A stretch of 37,721 nt of DNA from Acidimicrobiaceae bacterium (GCA_003136185.1 PLDN01000089.1:26038-63758); one strand, 5' to 3'. Numbered from the stretch's first letter, positions 22,985 to 31,378 are shown. Translations and numbers: made by a program. The notes: a model not told the origin generated them from the letters alone.

Positions 22985-24241
22985 TCACGGTGAGCAGGGA
23001 ACGGGATTCCAGGGCTCGTTGAGCGTCTTAGGTGTGTCGAGGACTACTTCGTTCTGCGGCGAAGTCGTGGTCGGCACGGCCGGTTGCGTGGTCGCCGTGG
23101 CGGTGCTGGTAGTCGTTGACGTCGCTCCCGACGAGCCCGACACGCCCGTGGTCGTTGTCGTCGTGGTCCTCGGCACCGTGGTCGTGGTCGGGGCGCCGAA
23201 CTTCAAGAAATCGGCGAGCACCTCGCCGGCCTGAGGTACCGCAGGACTGATCCCGTCTGCCCCGTCTATGTACCCCTCCACGGTCGGTAGCACGAGCGTC
23301 TCCAGTTGGCTCGAGCTGAAGTGCCGGTAGTGCAACGCAAGGCTGAGCATGTCGTTCGAGGTAAGGGTCCGGTCTACGGTGACGTCTTTCACGACGGCAC
23401 CGAGAAGCTTGGTCATGGCGAAGATGTTCAGTGACTCGGCATGGACCCTGTCGAGTACCGCGTGGAAGAAGGCCTGCTGGCGCCGGATCCGGCTCCAGTC
23501 GCTCATCCCGTCGTTGTTCCAAACGCCGTCGGAGTAGTACTCGTAGTAGCGGCTCCGGACGAGCTGCAGGGCTGCGACGCCGCCCACTAGCTGACAGCCG
23601 GTGGTGTGGACGCGAAGCCCTGTCTCGAAGTCCCTTGCCCGGTCGGGGAAGTCGAGATAGATACCGCCGAGCGCGTTGACGACGTCGGTGAACCCGCAGA
23701 AGTTCGCCACGACGACGTGGTTGATCGGGAGGTGGAAGTCATCCTCGATCGTCTCGATCAGCTGGTTCGGCCCCGAGTTGAAGGCCGAATTGATCTTGTT
23801 CGACCCACCGGTCACAGGTATTGGCACGACGGTGTCGCGAGGGATCGAGAGCATCACCACGCTGTTGGTCGCGGGTACCAGGCGGACGACGATGATTGTG
23901 TCGCTTCGCTGGCCGGTCTGGATGGCGGGGTTGCCTACCTCGTGGTAGGCGCTCTTGCCGACGCAGCCCCGTGAGTCCGAGCCGACGAGAAGGACGTTCT
24001 CCGGCATACCAGGTGGCGCCGGCTTGGAGAGGTGAGTCGTCTGTTTGTTGGAGAAGTGCTTGACGGAATTCAGCTCGTGACGGACGTACCAGTACCCGGT
24101 ACCGATCCCCGCTGCAGCCAGCAGGACGACACCGGCGAGCCCGATCGCAAGCCGGCGTGGCCAACGGCGGCGTCGTGCACCGCTAGCTCGTCCTTCGGGC
24201 GGGTCGCCTTCGGAGACAGGAGCGTCGTCCTCGTCAGGCAC
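22985..24241 (-). CDS. LytR-CpsA-Psr (LCP) family transferase
   Basis: A roughly 418-residue membrane-anchored enzyme that attaches lipid-linked glycopolymers to peptidoglycan outside the membrane. A basic stretch (RRRRWPRR) precedes one membrane helix (LAIGLAGVVLLAAAGIG), then the LCP domain with the pyrophosphate-binding marks LLVGSDSRG, QRSDTIIVVRLVP, VMLSIPRDTVVPI, GSNKINSAF and LVRSRYYEY. After the domain is a long Thr-rich wall-spanning stretch (from about residue 345) and the ending EPWNPVPC. GTG 24247 and GTG 24241 are both possible; the second sits exactly 6 nt after a TACCCT box, so it is used. It runs parallel to the next LCP gene. Confidence 0.9.
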   Translation of the reverse strand: MPDEDDAPVSEGDPPEGRASGARRRRWPRRLAIGLAGVVLLAAAGIGTGYWYVRHELNSVKHFSNKQTTHLSKPAPPGMPENVLLVGSDSRGCVGKSAYHEVGNPAIQTGQRSDTIIVVRLVPATNSVVMLSIPRDTVVPIPVTGGSNKINSAFNSGPNQLIETIEDDFHLPINHVVVANFCGFTDVVNALGGIYLDFPDRARDFETGLRVHTTGCQLVGGVAALQLVRSRYYEYYSDGVWNNDGMSDWSRIRRQQAFFHAVLDRVHAESLNIFAMTKLLGAVVKDVTVDRTLTSNDMLSLALHYRHFSSSQLETLVLPTVEGYIDGADGISPAVPQAGEVLADFLKFGAPTTTTVPRTTTTTTTGVSGSSGATSTTTSTATATTQPAVPTTTSPQNEVVLDTPKTLNEPWNPVPCSP

Positions 24242-24247
24242 GGGCAC

Positions 24248-24253
24248 AGGGTA
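24248..24253 (-). promoter_or_regulatory. -10 element for leaderless LCP transcript
   Basis: On the minus strand TACCCT is followed by exactly 6 nt (GTGCCC) and then GTG at 24241. This places the transcript start on the start codon and favours the second of two close GTG codons. Confidence 0.5.
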
Positions 24254-24277
24254 CTGGGCGGCGCCGGTGGGGAATGA

Positions 24278-25486
24278 TCAACATGGCAGCGGATTCCACG
24301 GCTCTTCGAAGTTGCCGGTGACCACGCTCGACTGGGTCAGGTAGACCGTGTGCGGAGCCAGTCCGAGGGCGCTTTGGAACGTGCCGACGTTACCGGCGAG
24401 GAATGCGGAGATCACCACCTTCTCGTTCGATTTTGCCGGAAGAAGCACGTCCTCGCCGTCGATGACCGATTCGGTCGTCGGCAAGAGAGACGTGAAGAGG
24501 TCGGACTGACCGAGAGAGTGGTAGTCCCATCCGATGTTGATCATCTCACTGCTGGAGTAACCCGAGTCGACTGCCAGCCCGCCCACCGTCGCGCCCACGA
24601 AAGAGCTCAGGCGGAAGACATTCGGGACGACCTGGTGCACGCGATCGAGCAGCGCGTGGAAGAACGCCTGCTGCCGCTTGATGCGAGAGAAGTCGCTCTG
24701 CCCGTCATAGTGCCATACACGCCCGATGAGGTAGAAGAGGTGGCGACTGCGCACCAGCGCGAGGGCCTGGGTGCCGTTCACCAACTGGCACCCGGTCTGG
24801 GTGATCGAGAGGCCGGAGTAACCGTCTTTAACCGGGTACTTGAAGTCCATGTAGACGCCGCCCAGCGAATTGACCATCGCCGGGAACCCGCAGAAGTTCA
24901 CCATGATCACGTGATTGATGGGGATGTGGAAGTTGTCCTGGATCGTCTGCACGAGTGGGCCTGCGCCGTTGTTGAACGCAGCGTTGATCTTGTTGGAGCC
25001 ACTCGTGCCGGCGATCGGAACCCAGGTGTCCCGCGGGATGGAGAGCATCTCCACGCGGCTCCCACCGAGCAGCCGCGCCACGATGATCGTGTCGGAGCGC
25101 TCCCCGGTGACCGTCGTCTGGCTCCCGAAGGCGGACGACTGTGACGATTTCTCGCATTTCCGCGAGTCCGAGCCGATGAGGAGGATGTCGATCGGCTGAC
25201 CGGCTTGGACGGGTGTGAGGCCGCTGACCGGGACATGTGTTATGCCGCCGAGCTTGCTGTCTATGTATAAGTAGCTGCCGACCGAGACGACGAGCAGGAG
25301 CAGCACGAGGGAGATCAGGCCGATGATTACCCGCTTGGGCCAGCGACGCCCGTGACTGCTCGTGCCGCGACCCGAGCCCCCGCCAAAGGACGGCACATGG
25401 GATCGCCGACGACCGAACAGGCGCTTGCGGCTTGCCGTGTAGACGCTTCGCTGGCGGCCGGGGATCGCTGGGAGATCATTGGCCAC
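24278..25486 (-). CDS. LytR-CpsA-Psr (LCP) family transferase, second copy
   Basis: A 402-residue paralogue of its neighbour. The 50-residue basic, Ser/Gly-rich cytoplasmic N-terminus leads to one membrane helix (VIIGLISLVLLLLVVSVGSY), then the LCP domain with ILLIGSDSRKCE, GERSDTIIVARLLG, VEMLSIPRDTWVP, GSNKINAAFNNG, VNFCGFPAMVNSLGG and LALVRSRHLFYL. It keeps the Arg and Asp residues that bind the polyprenyl pyrophosphate. It lacks the Thr-rich tail of the first copy but ends in the same EPWNP-x-PC. A TAACCT box lies 8 nt before GTG 25486, so its transcript also has almost no leader. The 36 nt to the next LCP gene has its own promoter-like box. Confidence 0.9.
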   Translation of the reverse strand: MANDLPAIPGRQRSVYTASRKRLFGRRRSHVPSFGGGSGRGTSSHGRRWPKRVIIGLISLVLLLLVVSVGSYLYIDSKLGGITHVPVSGLTPVQAGQPIDILLIGSDSRKCEKSSQSSAFGSQTTVTGERSDTIIVARLLGGSRVEMLSIPRDTWVPIAGTSGSNKINAAFNNGAGPLVQTIQDNFHIPINHVIMVNFCGFPAMVNSLGGVYMDFKYPVKDGYSGLSITQTGCQLVNGTQALALVRSRHLFYLIGRVWHYDGQSDFSRIKRQQAFFHALLDRVHQVVPNVFRLSSFVGATVGGLAVDSGYSSSEMINIGWDYHSLGQSDLFTSLLPTTESVIDGEDVLLPAKSNEKVVISAFLAGNVGTFQSALGLAPHTVYLTQSSVVTGNFEEPWNPLPC

Positions 25487-25494
25487 GGGCAGCG

Positions 25495-25500
25495 AGGTTA
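25495..25500 (-). promoter_or_regulatory. -10 element for second LCP gene
   Basis: Minus-strand TAACCT is separated by 8 nt from the GTG at 25486; expected leader 1-2 nt. No ribosome site is present. Confidence 0.4.
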
Positions 25501-25573
25501 GTGAGGACTAAGGCCGAGTAAGCGTCATGGCGCCATCTCAGCGAGGATCCCTGTACTGGAGGCTTCAGTTGCA

Positions 25574-25579
25574 TACAGT
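25574..25579 (+). promoter_or_regulatory. -10 element upstream of the GGDEF-EAL gene
   Basis: TACAGT lies 7 nt before an ATG at 25587 that starts an 8-codon frame, and 15 nt before GTG 25595 of the GGDEF-EAL frame. The spacing to the small frame is that of the leaderless genes in this window. Confidence 0.45.
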
Positions 25580-25586
25580 CTTGGCC

Positions 25587-25613
25587 ATGCACCGGTGGCT
25601 CCCGACGCGGTGA
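25587..25613 (+). other. Possible 8-codon leader peptide
   Basis: ATG 25587 begins a frame coding MHRWLPTR with stop TGA 25611-25613. The stop overlaps GTG 25610, which is in frame with the GGDEF-EAL protein (GTGA). A leaderless-spaced -10 box precedes the ATG. If used, translation of the big protein would start by coupling at 25610 rather than at 25595. Confidence 0.3.
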
Positions 25614-26965
25614 CGGTGCGCCGACCGGGAGAGCCGGAATTTTCGCGCGCGGAGCTGTACGACTCGCTCACCGGGCTCCCGACCCGCCAGATGTTCTTGT
25701 ATCTGGCGTCGTTTGCGCTCGCGCGGCTGGCAGAACGGCCGGGTGAGCTTGCGATCGTCAAGGTCGACCTCGACCGCTTCCACACGGTGAACGACACGCT
25801 CGGTCACGACGTTGGCGACGAAGTGCTCCGCGAGGTGGCCTCGAGACTTGAGGGTGTCGTGGCCTCGGACGACGTCGTTGCGCGCTTCGCAGCCGACGAA
25901 TTCCTCGTCCTCCTCGAAGGCGAAGCAGTCGACCTCCGGGTGAAGTCGCTCACCGAACGCCTCCTCCACTCGCTCCGACTCCCTGTCATGACCTCTGTCT
26001 CGCGCGTCTTCGTGACGGCGAGCTTCGGCTCGATCGGCGCGAGCGATCCTCTGGCGGATCTCGGTGAACTCCTTGTGAACGCCGGGGTCGCGGCCGCAGT
26101 GGCCAAGCAGCGCGGCGGTGGCCGTCTCGAGCCTTACAGGGAGTCGCTCCGCCATGGTCTCATTGCGCGGGATCACGCCGAGAGCTCCTTGCACCTCGCA
26201 CTCGAACGGAACGAATTCGAGGTCCACTACCAACCTGTGCTGGCTCTGACGGACCGGAGGCTCGTCGGCGTCGAGGCGCTCGTGCGCTGGCGCCATCCCG
26301 CCCACGGGCTCGTGCTGCCCTCTCACTTCATCCACACGACCGAAGTGACCGGCCTCATCGTGCCGATCGGGGCACACGTCCTGCGAGAAGCCTGCATGGC
26401 CTACAGCCAATGGGTCTCGGCGGCCGAGGCAGAACAGAGGGCACCGATCGCCGACGTCATGGAGGTGAACCTGTCCGCCCGCCAGCTGGCCGACGCGGGT
26501 CTCGTTGAGATGGTGCACAACGTGCTCGTCGAGACCGGGATCGACCCGTACCGGCTGATGCTCGAGATCACCGAGAGCGCGCTGATGACAGAGCCCGAGG
26601 ACGCCCTCGGGGTGCTCCGGCGCTTGAAGAACTTGGGTGTGCGGCTAGCGATAGACGACTTCGGCGCTGGTTTCTCGTCGCTCAGCTATCTACGCAAGTT
26701 CCCGCTCGACTGCCTCAAGATCGACAAATCGTTCGTCGACGACCTGACGACGAGCCCGGAGGACGCCGTGATCGTGGCAAGCGTCGTCAACCTCGCTCAT
26801 GCTCTCGGCCTCGAGGTCGTGGCCGAAGGCGTCGAGGACGAGAACCAGCTCGCCGCCCTCGAGGCGACGGCGTGCGACATGTTCCAGGGTTTCTTGTACT
26901 CAGCTGCACTCGAGCCTGGCGAGTTCGTCGAGCGCGCCATGGCCGAATCCGAGTCCGGCCGCTGA
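25595..26965 (+). CDS. Degenerate GGDEF plus EAL c-di-GMP protein
   Basis: A 456-residue cytoplasmic protein. The GGDEF domain (about 20-180) has LYDSLTGLPTRQMFLYL, VDLDRFHTVNDTLGHDVGDE and the signature position at AADEF (99-103) instead of GGDEF, so cyclase activity is unlikely, though GTP binding may persist. The EAL domain (about 200-450) is complete: VEALVRWRHP (Glu227), VNLSARQL, LEITESAL, IDDFGAGFSSLSYLRKFP, LKIDKSFV and VVAEGVEDENQ, all residues expected for hydrolysis of c-di-GMP to pGpG. No sensor domain or membrane helix is seen. The start is uncertain: GTG 25595 or GTG 25610; neither has a ribosome site. It converges with the next gene with 10 nt between. Confidence 0.9.
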   Translation: MAPDAVTVRRPGEPEFSRAELYDSLTGLPTRQMFLYLASFALARLAERPGELAIVKVDLDRFHTVNDTLGHDVGDEVLREVASRLEGVVASDDVVARFAADEFLVLLEGEAVDLRVKSLTERLLHSLRLPVMTSVSRVFVTASFGSIGASDPLADLGELLVNAGVAAAVAKQRGGGRLEPYRESLRHGLIARDHAESSLHLALERNEFEVHYQPVLALTDRRLVGVEALVRWRHPAHGLVLPSHFIHTTEVTGLIVPIGAHVLREACMAYSQWVSAAEAEQRAPIADVMEVNLSARQLADAGLVEMVHNVLVETGIDPYRLMLEITESALMTEPEDALGVLRRLKNLGVRLAIDDFGAGFSSLSYLRKFPLDCLKIDKSFVDDLTTSPEDAVIVASVVNLAHALGLEVVAEGVEDENQLAALEATACDMFQGFLYSAALEPGEFVERAMAESESGR

Positions 26966-26975
26966 GAGAGCTGTT

Positions 26976-29900
26976 TCAGGCGGGCCTCGCCGGCCCGACG
27001 ATGTAACGCAGCCTGAGCAGGCCCCGTATCGATTCGAAGCTGCGCCTGACGACGCCGGTGCGTGCCGGCCGGACCTCGCGCACCTCGGTCGCGAGCTCGG
27101 TGATGTGGAGCCCGGAGCGGTGCGAGCGAACAACGAGCTCGACGTCGAACACCGAGCCTCCCATCTTCGATTCCGCCACGGCCGGAGCGACGGCCAAGCG
27201 GTCGAGAGCCTTCATGCCGTGCGCGTCGCTGACGGGAACTTCGAGGAGCACGCGCATCGCCTTGGTGAAGCCGGCCGTGAGCACCCTTCGCGCGAGTGGC
27301 CGCCGGTCCGCTGAGCCCGGGGCGCGCTTGCTCGCGAGCACGATCTGCGCCTTGTGGTCGGCGATGATCGATGTTGCTTCTCGCAGAAACCCAAGGTCGT
27401 AGTAGTCCACATCGAAGTTCACTACCGTGGCGCCGCGCGCTCGGAGGAAGCCTTCCCGCAACGCGTCGCCGTAGTCGGCTTCGATGAGTCGGACGAGGCG
27501 GACCTCGGGATGCTCGACCGTGAGTCGTTGGGACTCCTCTGCTGTGCGGTCCGTCGATCCGTTCTCCACGATGATGACTTCGAATCGCTGCCCGGAGTCA
27601 GTGAGCGCACCAACGAGCGTGGTCACCGTCTTTCCGATCAAAGACTCCTCGTTGTGAGCAGGAAGGACGACGGAGACGTCGAGGTCTTCATCGGCTTCCG
27701 CTCCGCCGTCGGCCTCCCGGTCACCCTCGGGCTCGTCTCTGATGTCCTCTTCGGCAGGCGGGACGAGGGCGGCCGGTGGCGCGGGGGAGGGTGCCTCCGG
27801 CGCGGGCATCGCCGGCGACGGAGCTCGCATCGTGACAAGGGCTCCGAGGCCCACCACCCCGACGAGGGACGCGATCTTGCCGGCCCAGTCTGCCGGACTC
27901 GTCCCATAGGTGAGCGTGACGTCGTGAGAGGTCGGAATGACCACCATGAGGTTGGGCGAGACCTCGTACGGTCCGGTCGCGCCCGCAGCGGTCCAGTTCG
28001 GGAAGTAGGGGACCTTCACGAGCACAGGCGTCCCGAGGCGCGAGACGTGGAACGAGATCGACTCAGTCCGCGGGACGATGTCGCTGACAGTGGTGGACGC
28101 GGAAGGCACCGAGCCTGACGGCGGCACGAGCTGACCCGGCCGGGCCCGCGGCCAGGTGGTCGGGCCCGACCGAGCGAGGAGCGTGGGCCAGTACCGCTCT
28201 GTTTCGTACCATCTCAGGTTCACGTCGAGCCACGCCTGCTTGCTGGCCGACTCGACCTCGGGGAGATGGGTGAGGGGAACTACGAGAGCACTGTTCTTGA
28301 TGAGGTAGAGCACTACGTGCGGGTTGCTCACCGGGAGCTTGTTGTAAGGACCGGGGAAGCTCGGAGCCGAGCCGACAGGGACGAGACTGGGGTCGGCTGC
28401 GGCCAATGCCTCGACGGGCGGCGACATCGCAAGGAAGTAGCGGACCCCCATCAACTGGAGGTGGCGGACACCGTCCGCGAGATTGAAGCCTGGGTAGTTC
28501 AAACCGGCGATCGGGTCAGGGGACTCGCCGTCTTGCGAGACCTCGCTCACGTCGAGGAAGTGGAACGGCGTAGTCGTCGAAGACTCGAAGTAGATCCCGT
28601 CGGTGGTCTGCATGCACCCGTTGGTCCACATCGGGATCGACATCATCTCCTCAGTCGATCCGAACGGGTTCGTCGTTTCCGAGAGGTACTCGTACTGCAG
28701 TCGACCGCATCCGTATTTTTTCCCGACGCTGTCGAAGAGTTTCACCATGCTCTGAAAGACCGGCCACCCCGAACGAGCTTGCAGGCCGCTGTAGTTCCAG
28801 TCGATCCATCCCGATACCTGCACGTGGCCAGCGGGTGCCTGGAATCCGAGGAAGCCGTTGCCCTCGAGGCCACCTGCGAAGACCGATCCGAGGATGGCAC
28901 CGACGGTGCCGAGCGTCATGGCAACCGAGGCGACGCCTGACGGCGCCACGTATCGGCCAAGCAGCCGGAAGGCCTCACCGATCCCATAAGCAGCCAGCAG
29001 CGATAGGTAGAGGAACCAGAACGGCAGCCAGCGAGCGTTGTAGACAAGGCCGGACGGAAGCCAGTGAAAGGCGAGGACCGACAAGAGCGCCGACAGACCG
29101 AGGATGAACGCCGGCCGGTTGCGGGCCGTGATGGAAATGATCGCCCCGAGTGCGGCCGGGATCAGCATGAACAGATAGCCGTCGGGCAGGAAGTTCGATG
29201 TGAACCAACCGGGCCATGGCCCGCCAACCGGCGAGTAGTTCATCGACGACGAGTATTGGAGGTCAGCCGCGAAAGGCACGAGCCACCAGGCCGCTAGGAG
29301 CGCTCCTACGAGGCCGAGCGGCACGATGATCTTGAGGGCTTTCGGCACCGTCCCCGGTCGCAGTGTCGCGAGCGCTATCAATAATGCCGTCGCCCCGAAT
29401 GCGAGCGCCGGGATCACGTGACAGACGCAGGTGATCGCGAACAACACCGCCGCTAACCAGCGGAGCCTGCCTGTCCGCAGCGCGTACGCGACCGCGCCGA
29501 GGAAGAACAGGCCGGTGGTGACGGCAAGGCTGAACGAGAACTCGCCGGCCATCGTCGATGCGAGATTGCCGCCGTCGATGGTGTAGCTCGTGTTGAACAA
29601 AAAGGGCAGCGTGGCAACCGCCATGAGCACGGGCACCGGGCGCCGGAAGCCCGCCGACCTGCCGAAGACATACCCCGCGATGGGGAGCGTCACAGAGCCG
29701 AGAACTGTCACGAGCTTGAACGCGACCGTGTAGGGCAGTACGGCCGAACCGATCGCGACGAGCAGCGCCGGCAGCGGGAAGTAGAAGACGTACAAAGGGA
29801 AGCCGTCGAACCACCAGGGGTCCCAGCCGGTAAGCCTTCCCTGGGGAAGGAGGTCATGGATGAGGAAGTACGGGGCGGCTATGTGACCTCCGTTATCGCC

Positions 29901-30344
29901 GCCGACATCAACGCCCGACCCGAAGAGGAGGTCGGGGCGAAGCTCGCCGATGACGAAGGCGAGAGCTCCGAGCACCGCGATGAAGCCGACGATGGCCGCC
30001 GCCCGCGATCCTTGGCGCGTCGGCTGGGGCATGACGCGTGCTCTGCGATGAAGCGGCCGAAGGTCATGCGGGGCGATGAAAATCCCGTCCTCGTCGACGA
30101 GAGGAGCAAGAGGCAGGTCGGCGCCTTGCGACGAGAGGTCGCTCGCGCTCGCTCCGTCAAGCTCCGGAGAGTCGTTACCGCTGATGGAGCCGCTCGGGAA
30201 CTCCGGGGTCTCGGGGTCAGCGGGCCCCGGGACACGTTGCACAACTGCAAAATCTACTTGGCCCCCAAGGGGTAGTCGTAGCGCGACCCAGCGCAGCGCG
30301 GCTGCCGCCCGTCTGAGCGGGGCTGGGCGCCCCGGTTCGGGCAC
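26976..30344 (-). CDS. Membrane protein (6-PTPS-related type) fused to GT2 glycosyltransferase
   Basis: A protein of up to 1122 residues. After a 100-residue low-complexity cytoplasmic start, about 10-12 membrane helices run from residue 113 to 480; between the first two is VGGDNGGHIAAPYFLIHDLL with WDPWWFDGFPLYVFYFPLPA, as in 6-pyruvoyl-tetrahydropterin-synthase-related membrane proteins and other GT-C-like transferases. A large extracytoplasmic domain (about 490-820) follows, then a membrane helix and a Pro/Glu-rich linker. From residue 887 comes a polyprenol-phosphate-type GT2: SVVLPAHNEESLIGK, VIIVENGSTDRTAE, ADYGDALREGFLRARG and the DxD at NFDVDYYDLG. It probably makes and uses a lipid-linked sugar in one chain. 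The start is uncertain (GTG 30344, GTG near residue 34, or ATG near residue 104). Confidence 0.82.
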   Translation of the reverse strand: MPEPGRPAPLRRAAAALRWVALRLPLGGQVDFAVVQRVPGPADPETPEFPSGSISGNDSPELDGASASDLSSQGADLPLAPLVDEDGIFIAPHDLRPLHRRARVMPQPTRQGSRAAAIVGFIAVLGALAFVIGELRPDLLFGSGVDVGGDNGGHIAAPYFLIHDLLPQGRLTGWDPWWFDGFPLYVFYFPLPALLVAIGSAVLPYTVAFKLVTVLGSVTLPIAGYVFGRSAGFRRPVPVLMAVATLPFLFNTSYTIDGGNLASTMAGEFSFSLAVTTGLFFLGAVAYALRTGRLRWLAAVLFAITCVCHVIPALAFGATALLIALATLRPGTVPKALKIIVPLGLVGALLAAWWLVPFAADLQYSSSMNYSPVGGPWPGWFTSNFLPDGYLFMLIPAALGAIISITARNRPAFILGLSALLSVLAFHWLPSGLVYNARWLPFWFLYLSLLAAYGIGEAFRLLGRYVAPSGVASVAMTLGTVGAILGSVFAGGLEGNGFLGFQAPAGHVQVSGWIDWNYSGLQARSGWPVFQSMVKLFDSVGKKYGCGRLQYEYLSETTNPFGSTEEMMSIPMWTNGCMQTTDGIYFESSTTTPFHFLDVSEVSQDGESPDPIAGLNYPGFNLADGVRHLQLMGVRYFLAMSPPVEALAAADPSLVPVGSAPSFPGPYNKLPVSNPHVVLYLIKNSALVVPLTHLPEVESASKQAWLDVNLRWYETERYWPTLLARSGPTTWPRARPGQLVPPSGSVPSASTTVSDIVPRTESISFHVSRLGTPVLVKVPYFPNWTAAGATGPYEVSPNLMVVIPTSHDVTLTYGTSPADWAGKIASLVGVVGLGALVTMRAPSPAMPAPEAPSPAPPAALVPPAEEDIRDEPEGDREADGGAEADEDLDVSVVLPAHNEESLIGKTVTTLVGALTDSGQRFEVIIVENGSTDRTAEESQRLTVEHPEVRLVRLIEADYGDALREGFLRARGATVVNFDVDYYDLGFLREATSIIADHKAQIVLASKRAPGSADRRPLARRVLTAGFTKAMRVLLEVPVSDAHGMKALDRLAVAPAVAESKMGGSVFDVELVVRSHRSGLHITELATEVREVRPARTGVVRRSFESIRGLLRLRYIVGPARPA

Positions 30345-30350
30345 CGGTGG

Positions 30351-30356
30351 TAGATT
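30351..30356 (+). promoter_or_regulatory. -10 element for tRNA-Val
   Basis: TAGATT lies 11 nt before the first base of the tRNA, which gives a leader of about 5 nt for RNase P to remove. No good -35 box is seen. Confidence 0.45.
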
Positions 30357-30367
30357 CGTCTCTTCAC

Positions 30368-30440
30368 GGGCCGTTGGCGCAGTTGGTAGCGCACCTGCAT
30401 GACGCGCAGGGGGTCAGAGGTTCGAGTCCTCTACGGCCCA
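30368..30440 (+). tRNA. tRNA-Val (anticodon GAC)
   Basis: A 73-nt cloverleaf: acceptor stem GGGCCGT at 30368-30374 pairs with ACGGCCC at 30433-30439, discriminator A at 30440. The D arm is GCGC with loop AGTTGGTA, the anticodon stem CCTGC/GCAGG encloses the loop ATGACGC with anticodon GAC, and the T arm AGAGG/CCTCT encloses TTCGAGT. CCA is not encoded. It reads GTC/GTT codons. A truncated integrase gene starts 124 nt downstream, so the 3' half of this tRNA is a likely attachment site. Confidence 0.93.
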
Positions 30441-30496
30441 CTCGAAAGTCCCTGGTAACCCCGGTGGAGCGTCATCACTCTTGGTGAGCGAGACCG

Positions 30497-30520
30497 CGGG
30501 TGTAGCCACGGGTGTAGCCA
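30497..30520. repeat. Two tandem 12-bp repeats beside the tRNA-adjacent integrase
   Basis: CGGGTGTAGCCA occurs twice without a gap (30497-30508 and 30509-30520), between tRNA-Val and the end of the integrase gene. Short direct repeats in this place are often arm sites for integrase or excisionase. No copy of the tRNA 3' end was found further right. Confidence 0.6.
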
Positions 30521-30564
30521 AGCGGCGCAACTTTCCCTGGCGCAAAATCGCCCAAACTACGGAG

Positions 30565-31371
30565 CTACTTGTCCGATGACGCGAGTAGAGCGGTCATCGG
30601 AGCGACAGCTGCGTCGGCAACCTCGCGCACCCGGTGCCGGTAGTGCCGCAATACCGTTACTGGCCGGTCTCCGAGCACGTCTGCGACCGCCTCTACGCTC
30701 ACGCCGGCGTCGATGAGCAAGCTAGTCGTGGTGTGCCGGAATACGTATGGGATCACGTGCTGCTCGAGCCCGGCACGGCGCGAGAGTTTGCGGAGCAGGC
30801 GCCGCAGGTTCGATGGATCGATGGGCGTCCCGTTCTCGGTTGTGAAGATCAGGTCCGGCCACTCGGTGGACCACACCGATCCAACTCGTAGTTGCTCTTC
30901 CTCCTGGCGCTTGCGATGCTCTTGGAGCGCCGTCACGACCGGCGGCGCCAGGCGGATCGAGCGAAGGCTGGCACTCGCCTTGTTTGGCACATCAAGACGC
31001 AGTGTCTTCCCGCTGTCGCGCTTCAGCGAACGCCTCACAGTGAGGACCTCTTTGCCAAGATCGATATCGTCCCAGCAAAGCGCCGTCAGTTCGCCGGGGC
31101 GAAGGCCGGTCCCGAGCCCCACTACGACGAGAGCGCCCAGCCGCTCTCCTCGGGCGGCGTCGATCAACTTGCGTACGTCATCCGGCGTGAGGGAGCGCTG
31201 CTGGACCGTCTCGTTCGCTTTCGGCAGCGGCTCGTGATCGCCCAGGAGACACAGCGAGAGAACCGTCTCGACGAGGAGATGGTGAAGATCCTTACGGGCA
31301 GTGACCGGCTGAAGGCACGGCGGATGGTCTCTGGTCAGCACGACCGACTTCGGTGAGGAGATCGATGCCAC
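30565..31371 (-). pseudogene. Tyrosine recombinase (integrase), N-terminally truncated
   Basis: The catalytic domain is well preserved: SLTPDDVRKLIDAARGERLG, GLGTGLRPGELTALCWDDID (first catalytic Arg), a beta-hairpin with ASASLRSIRL, HVIPYVFRHTTTSLLIDAG (His/Arg motif) and VLGDRPVTVLRHYRHR (nucleophile Tyr). Homology begins at about LPKANETVQQ (residue 52); the core-binding and arm-binding domains expected of a 380-400-residue integrase are missing, and the first 50 residues are antisense to another coding-like frame, so they are probably not real. The gene sits 124 nt from tRNA-Val and points toward it, the usual layout of an integrated element. The truncation means that it is unlikely to recombine. 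Confidence 0.8.
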
Positions 31372-31378
31372 CGAGGGT

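Noticed and set aside
23019-23234. Val-rich plus-strand frame
   Set aside because: It is the antisense of the Thr-rich tail of the first LCP protein; GTG/GTC runs arise from ACC/GAC codons.
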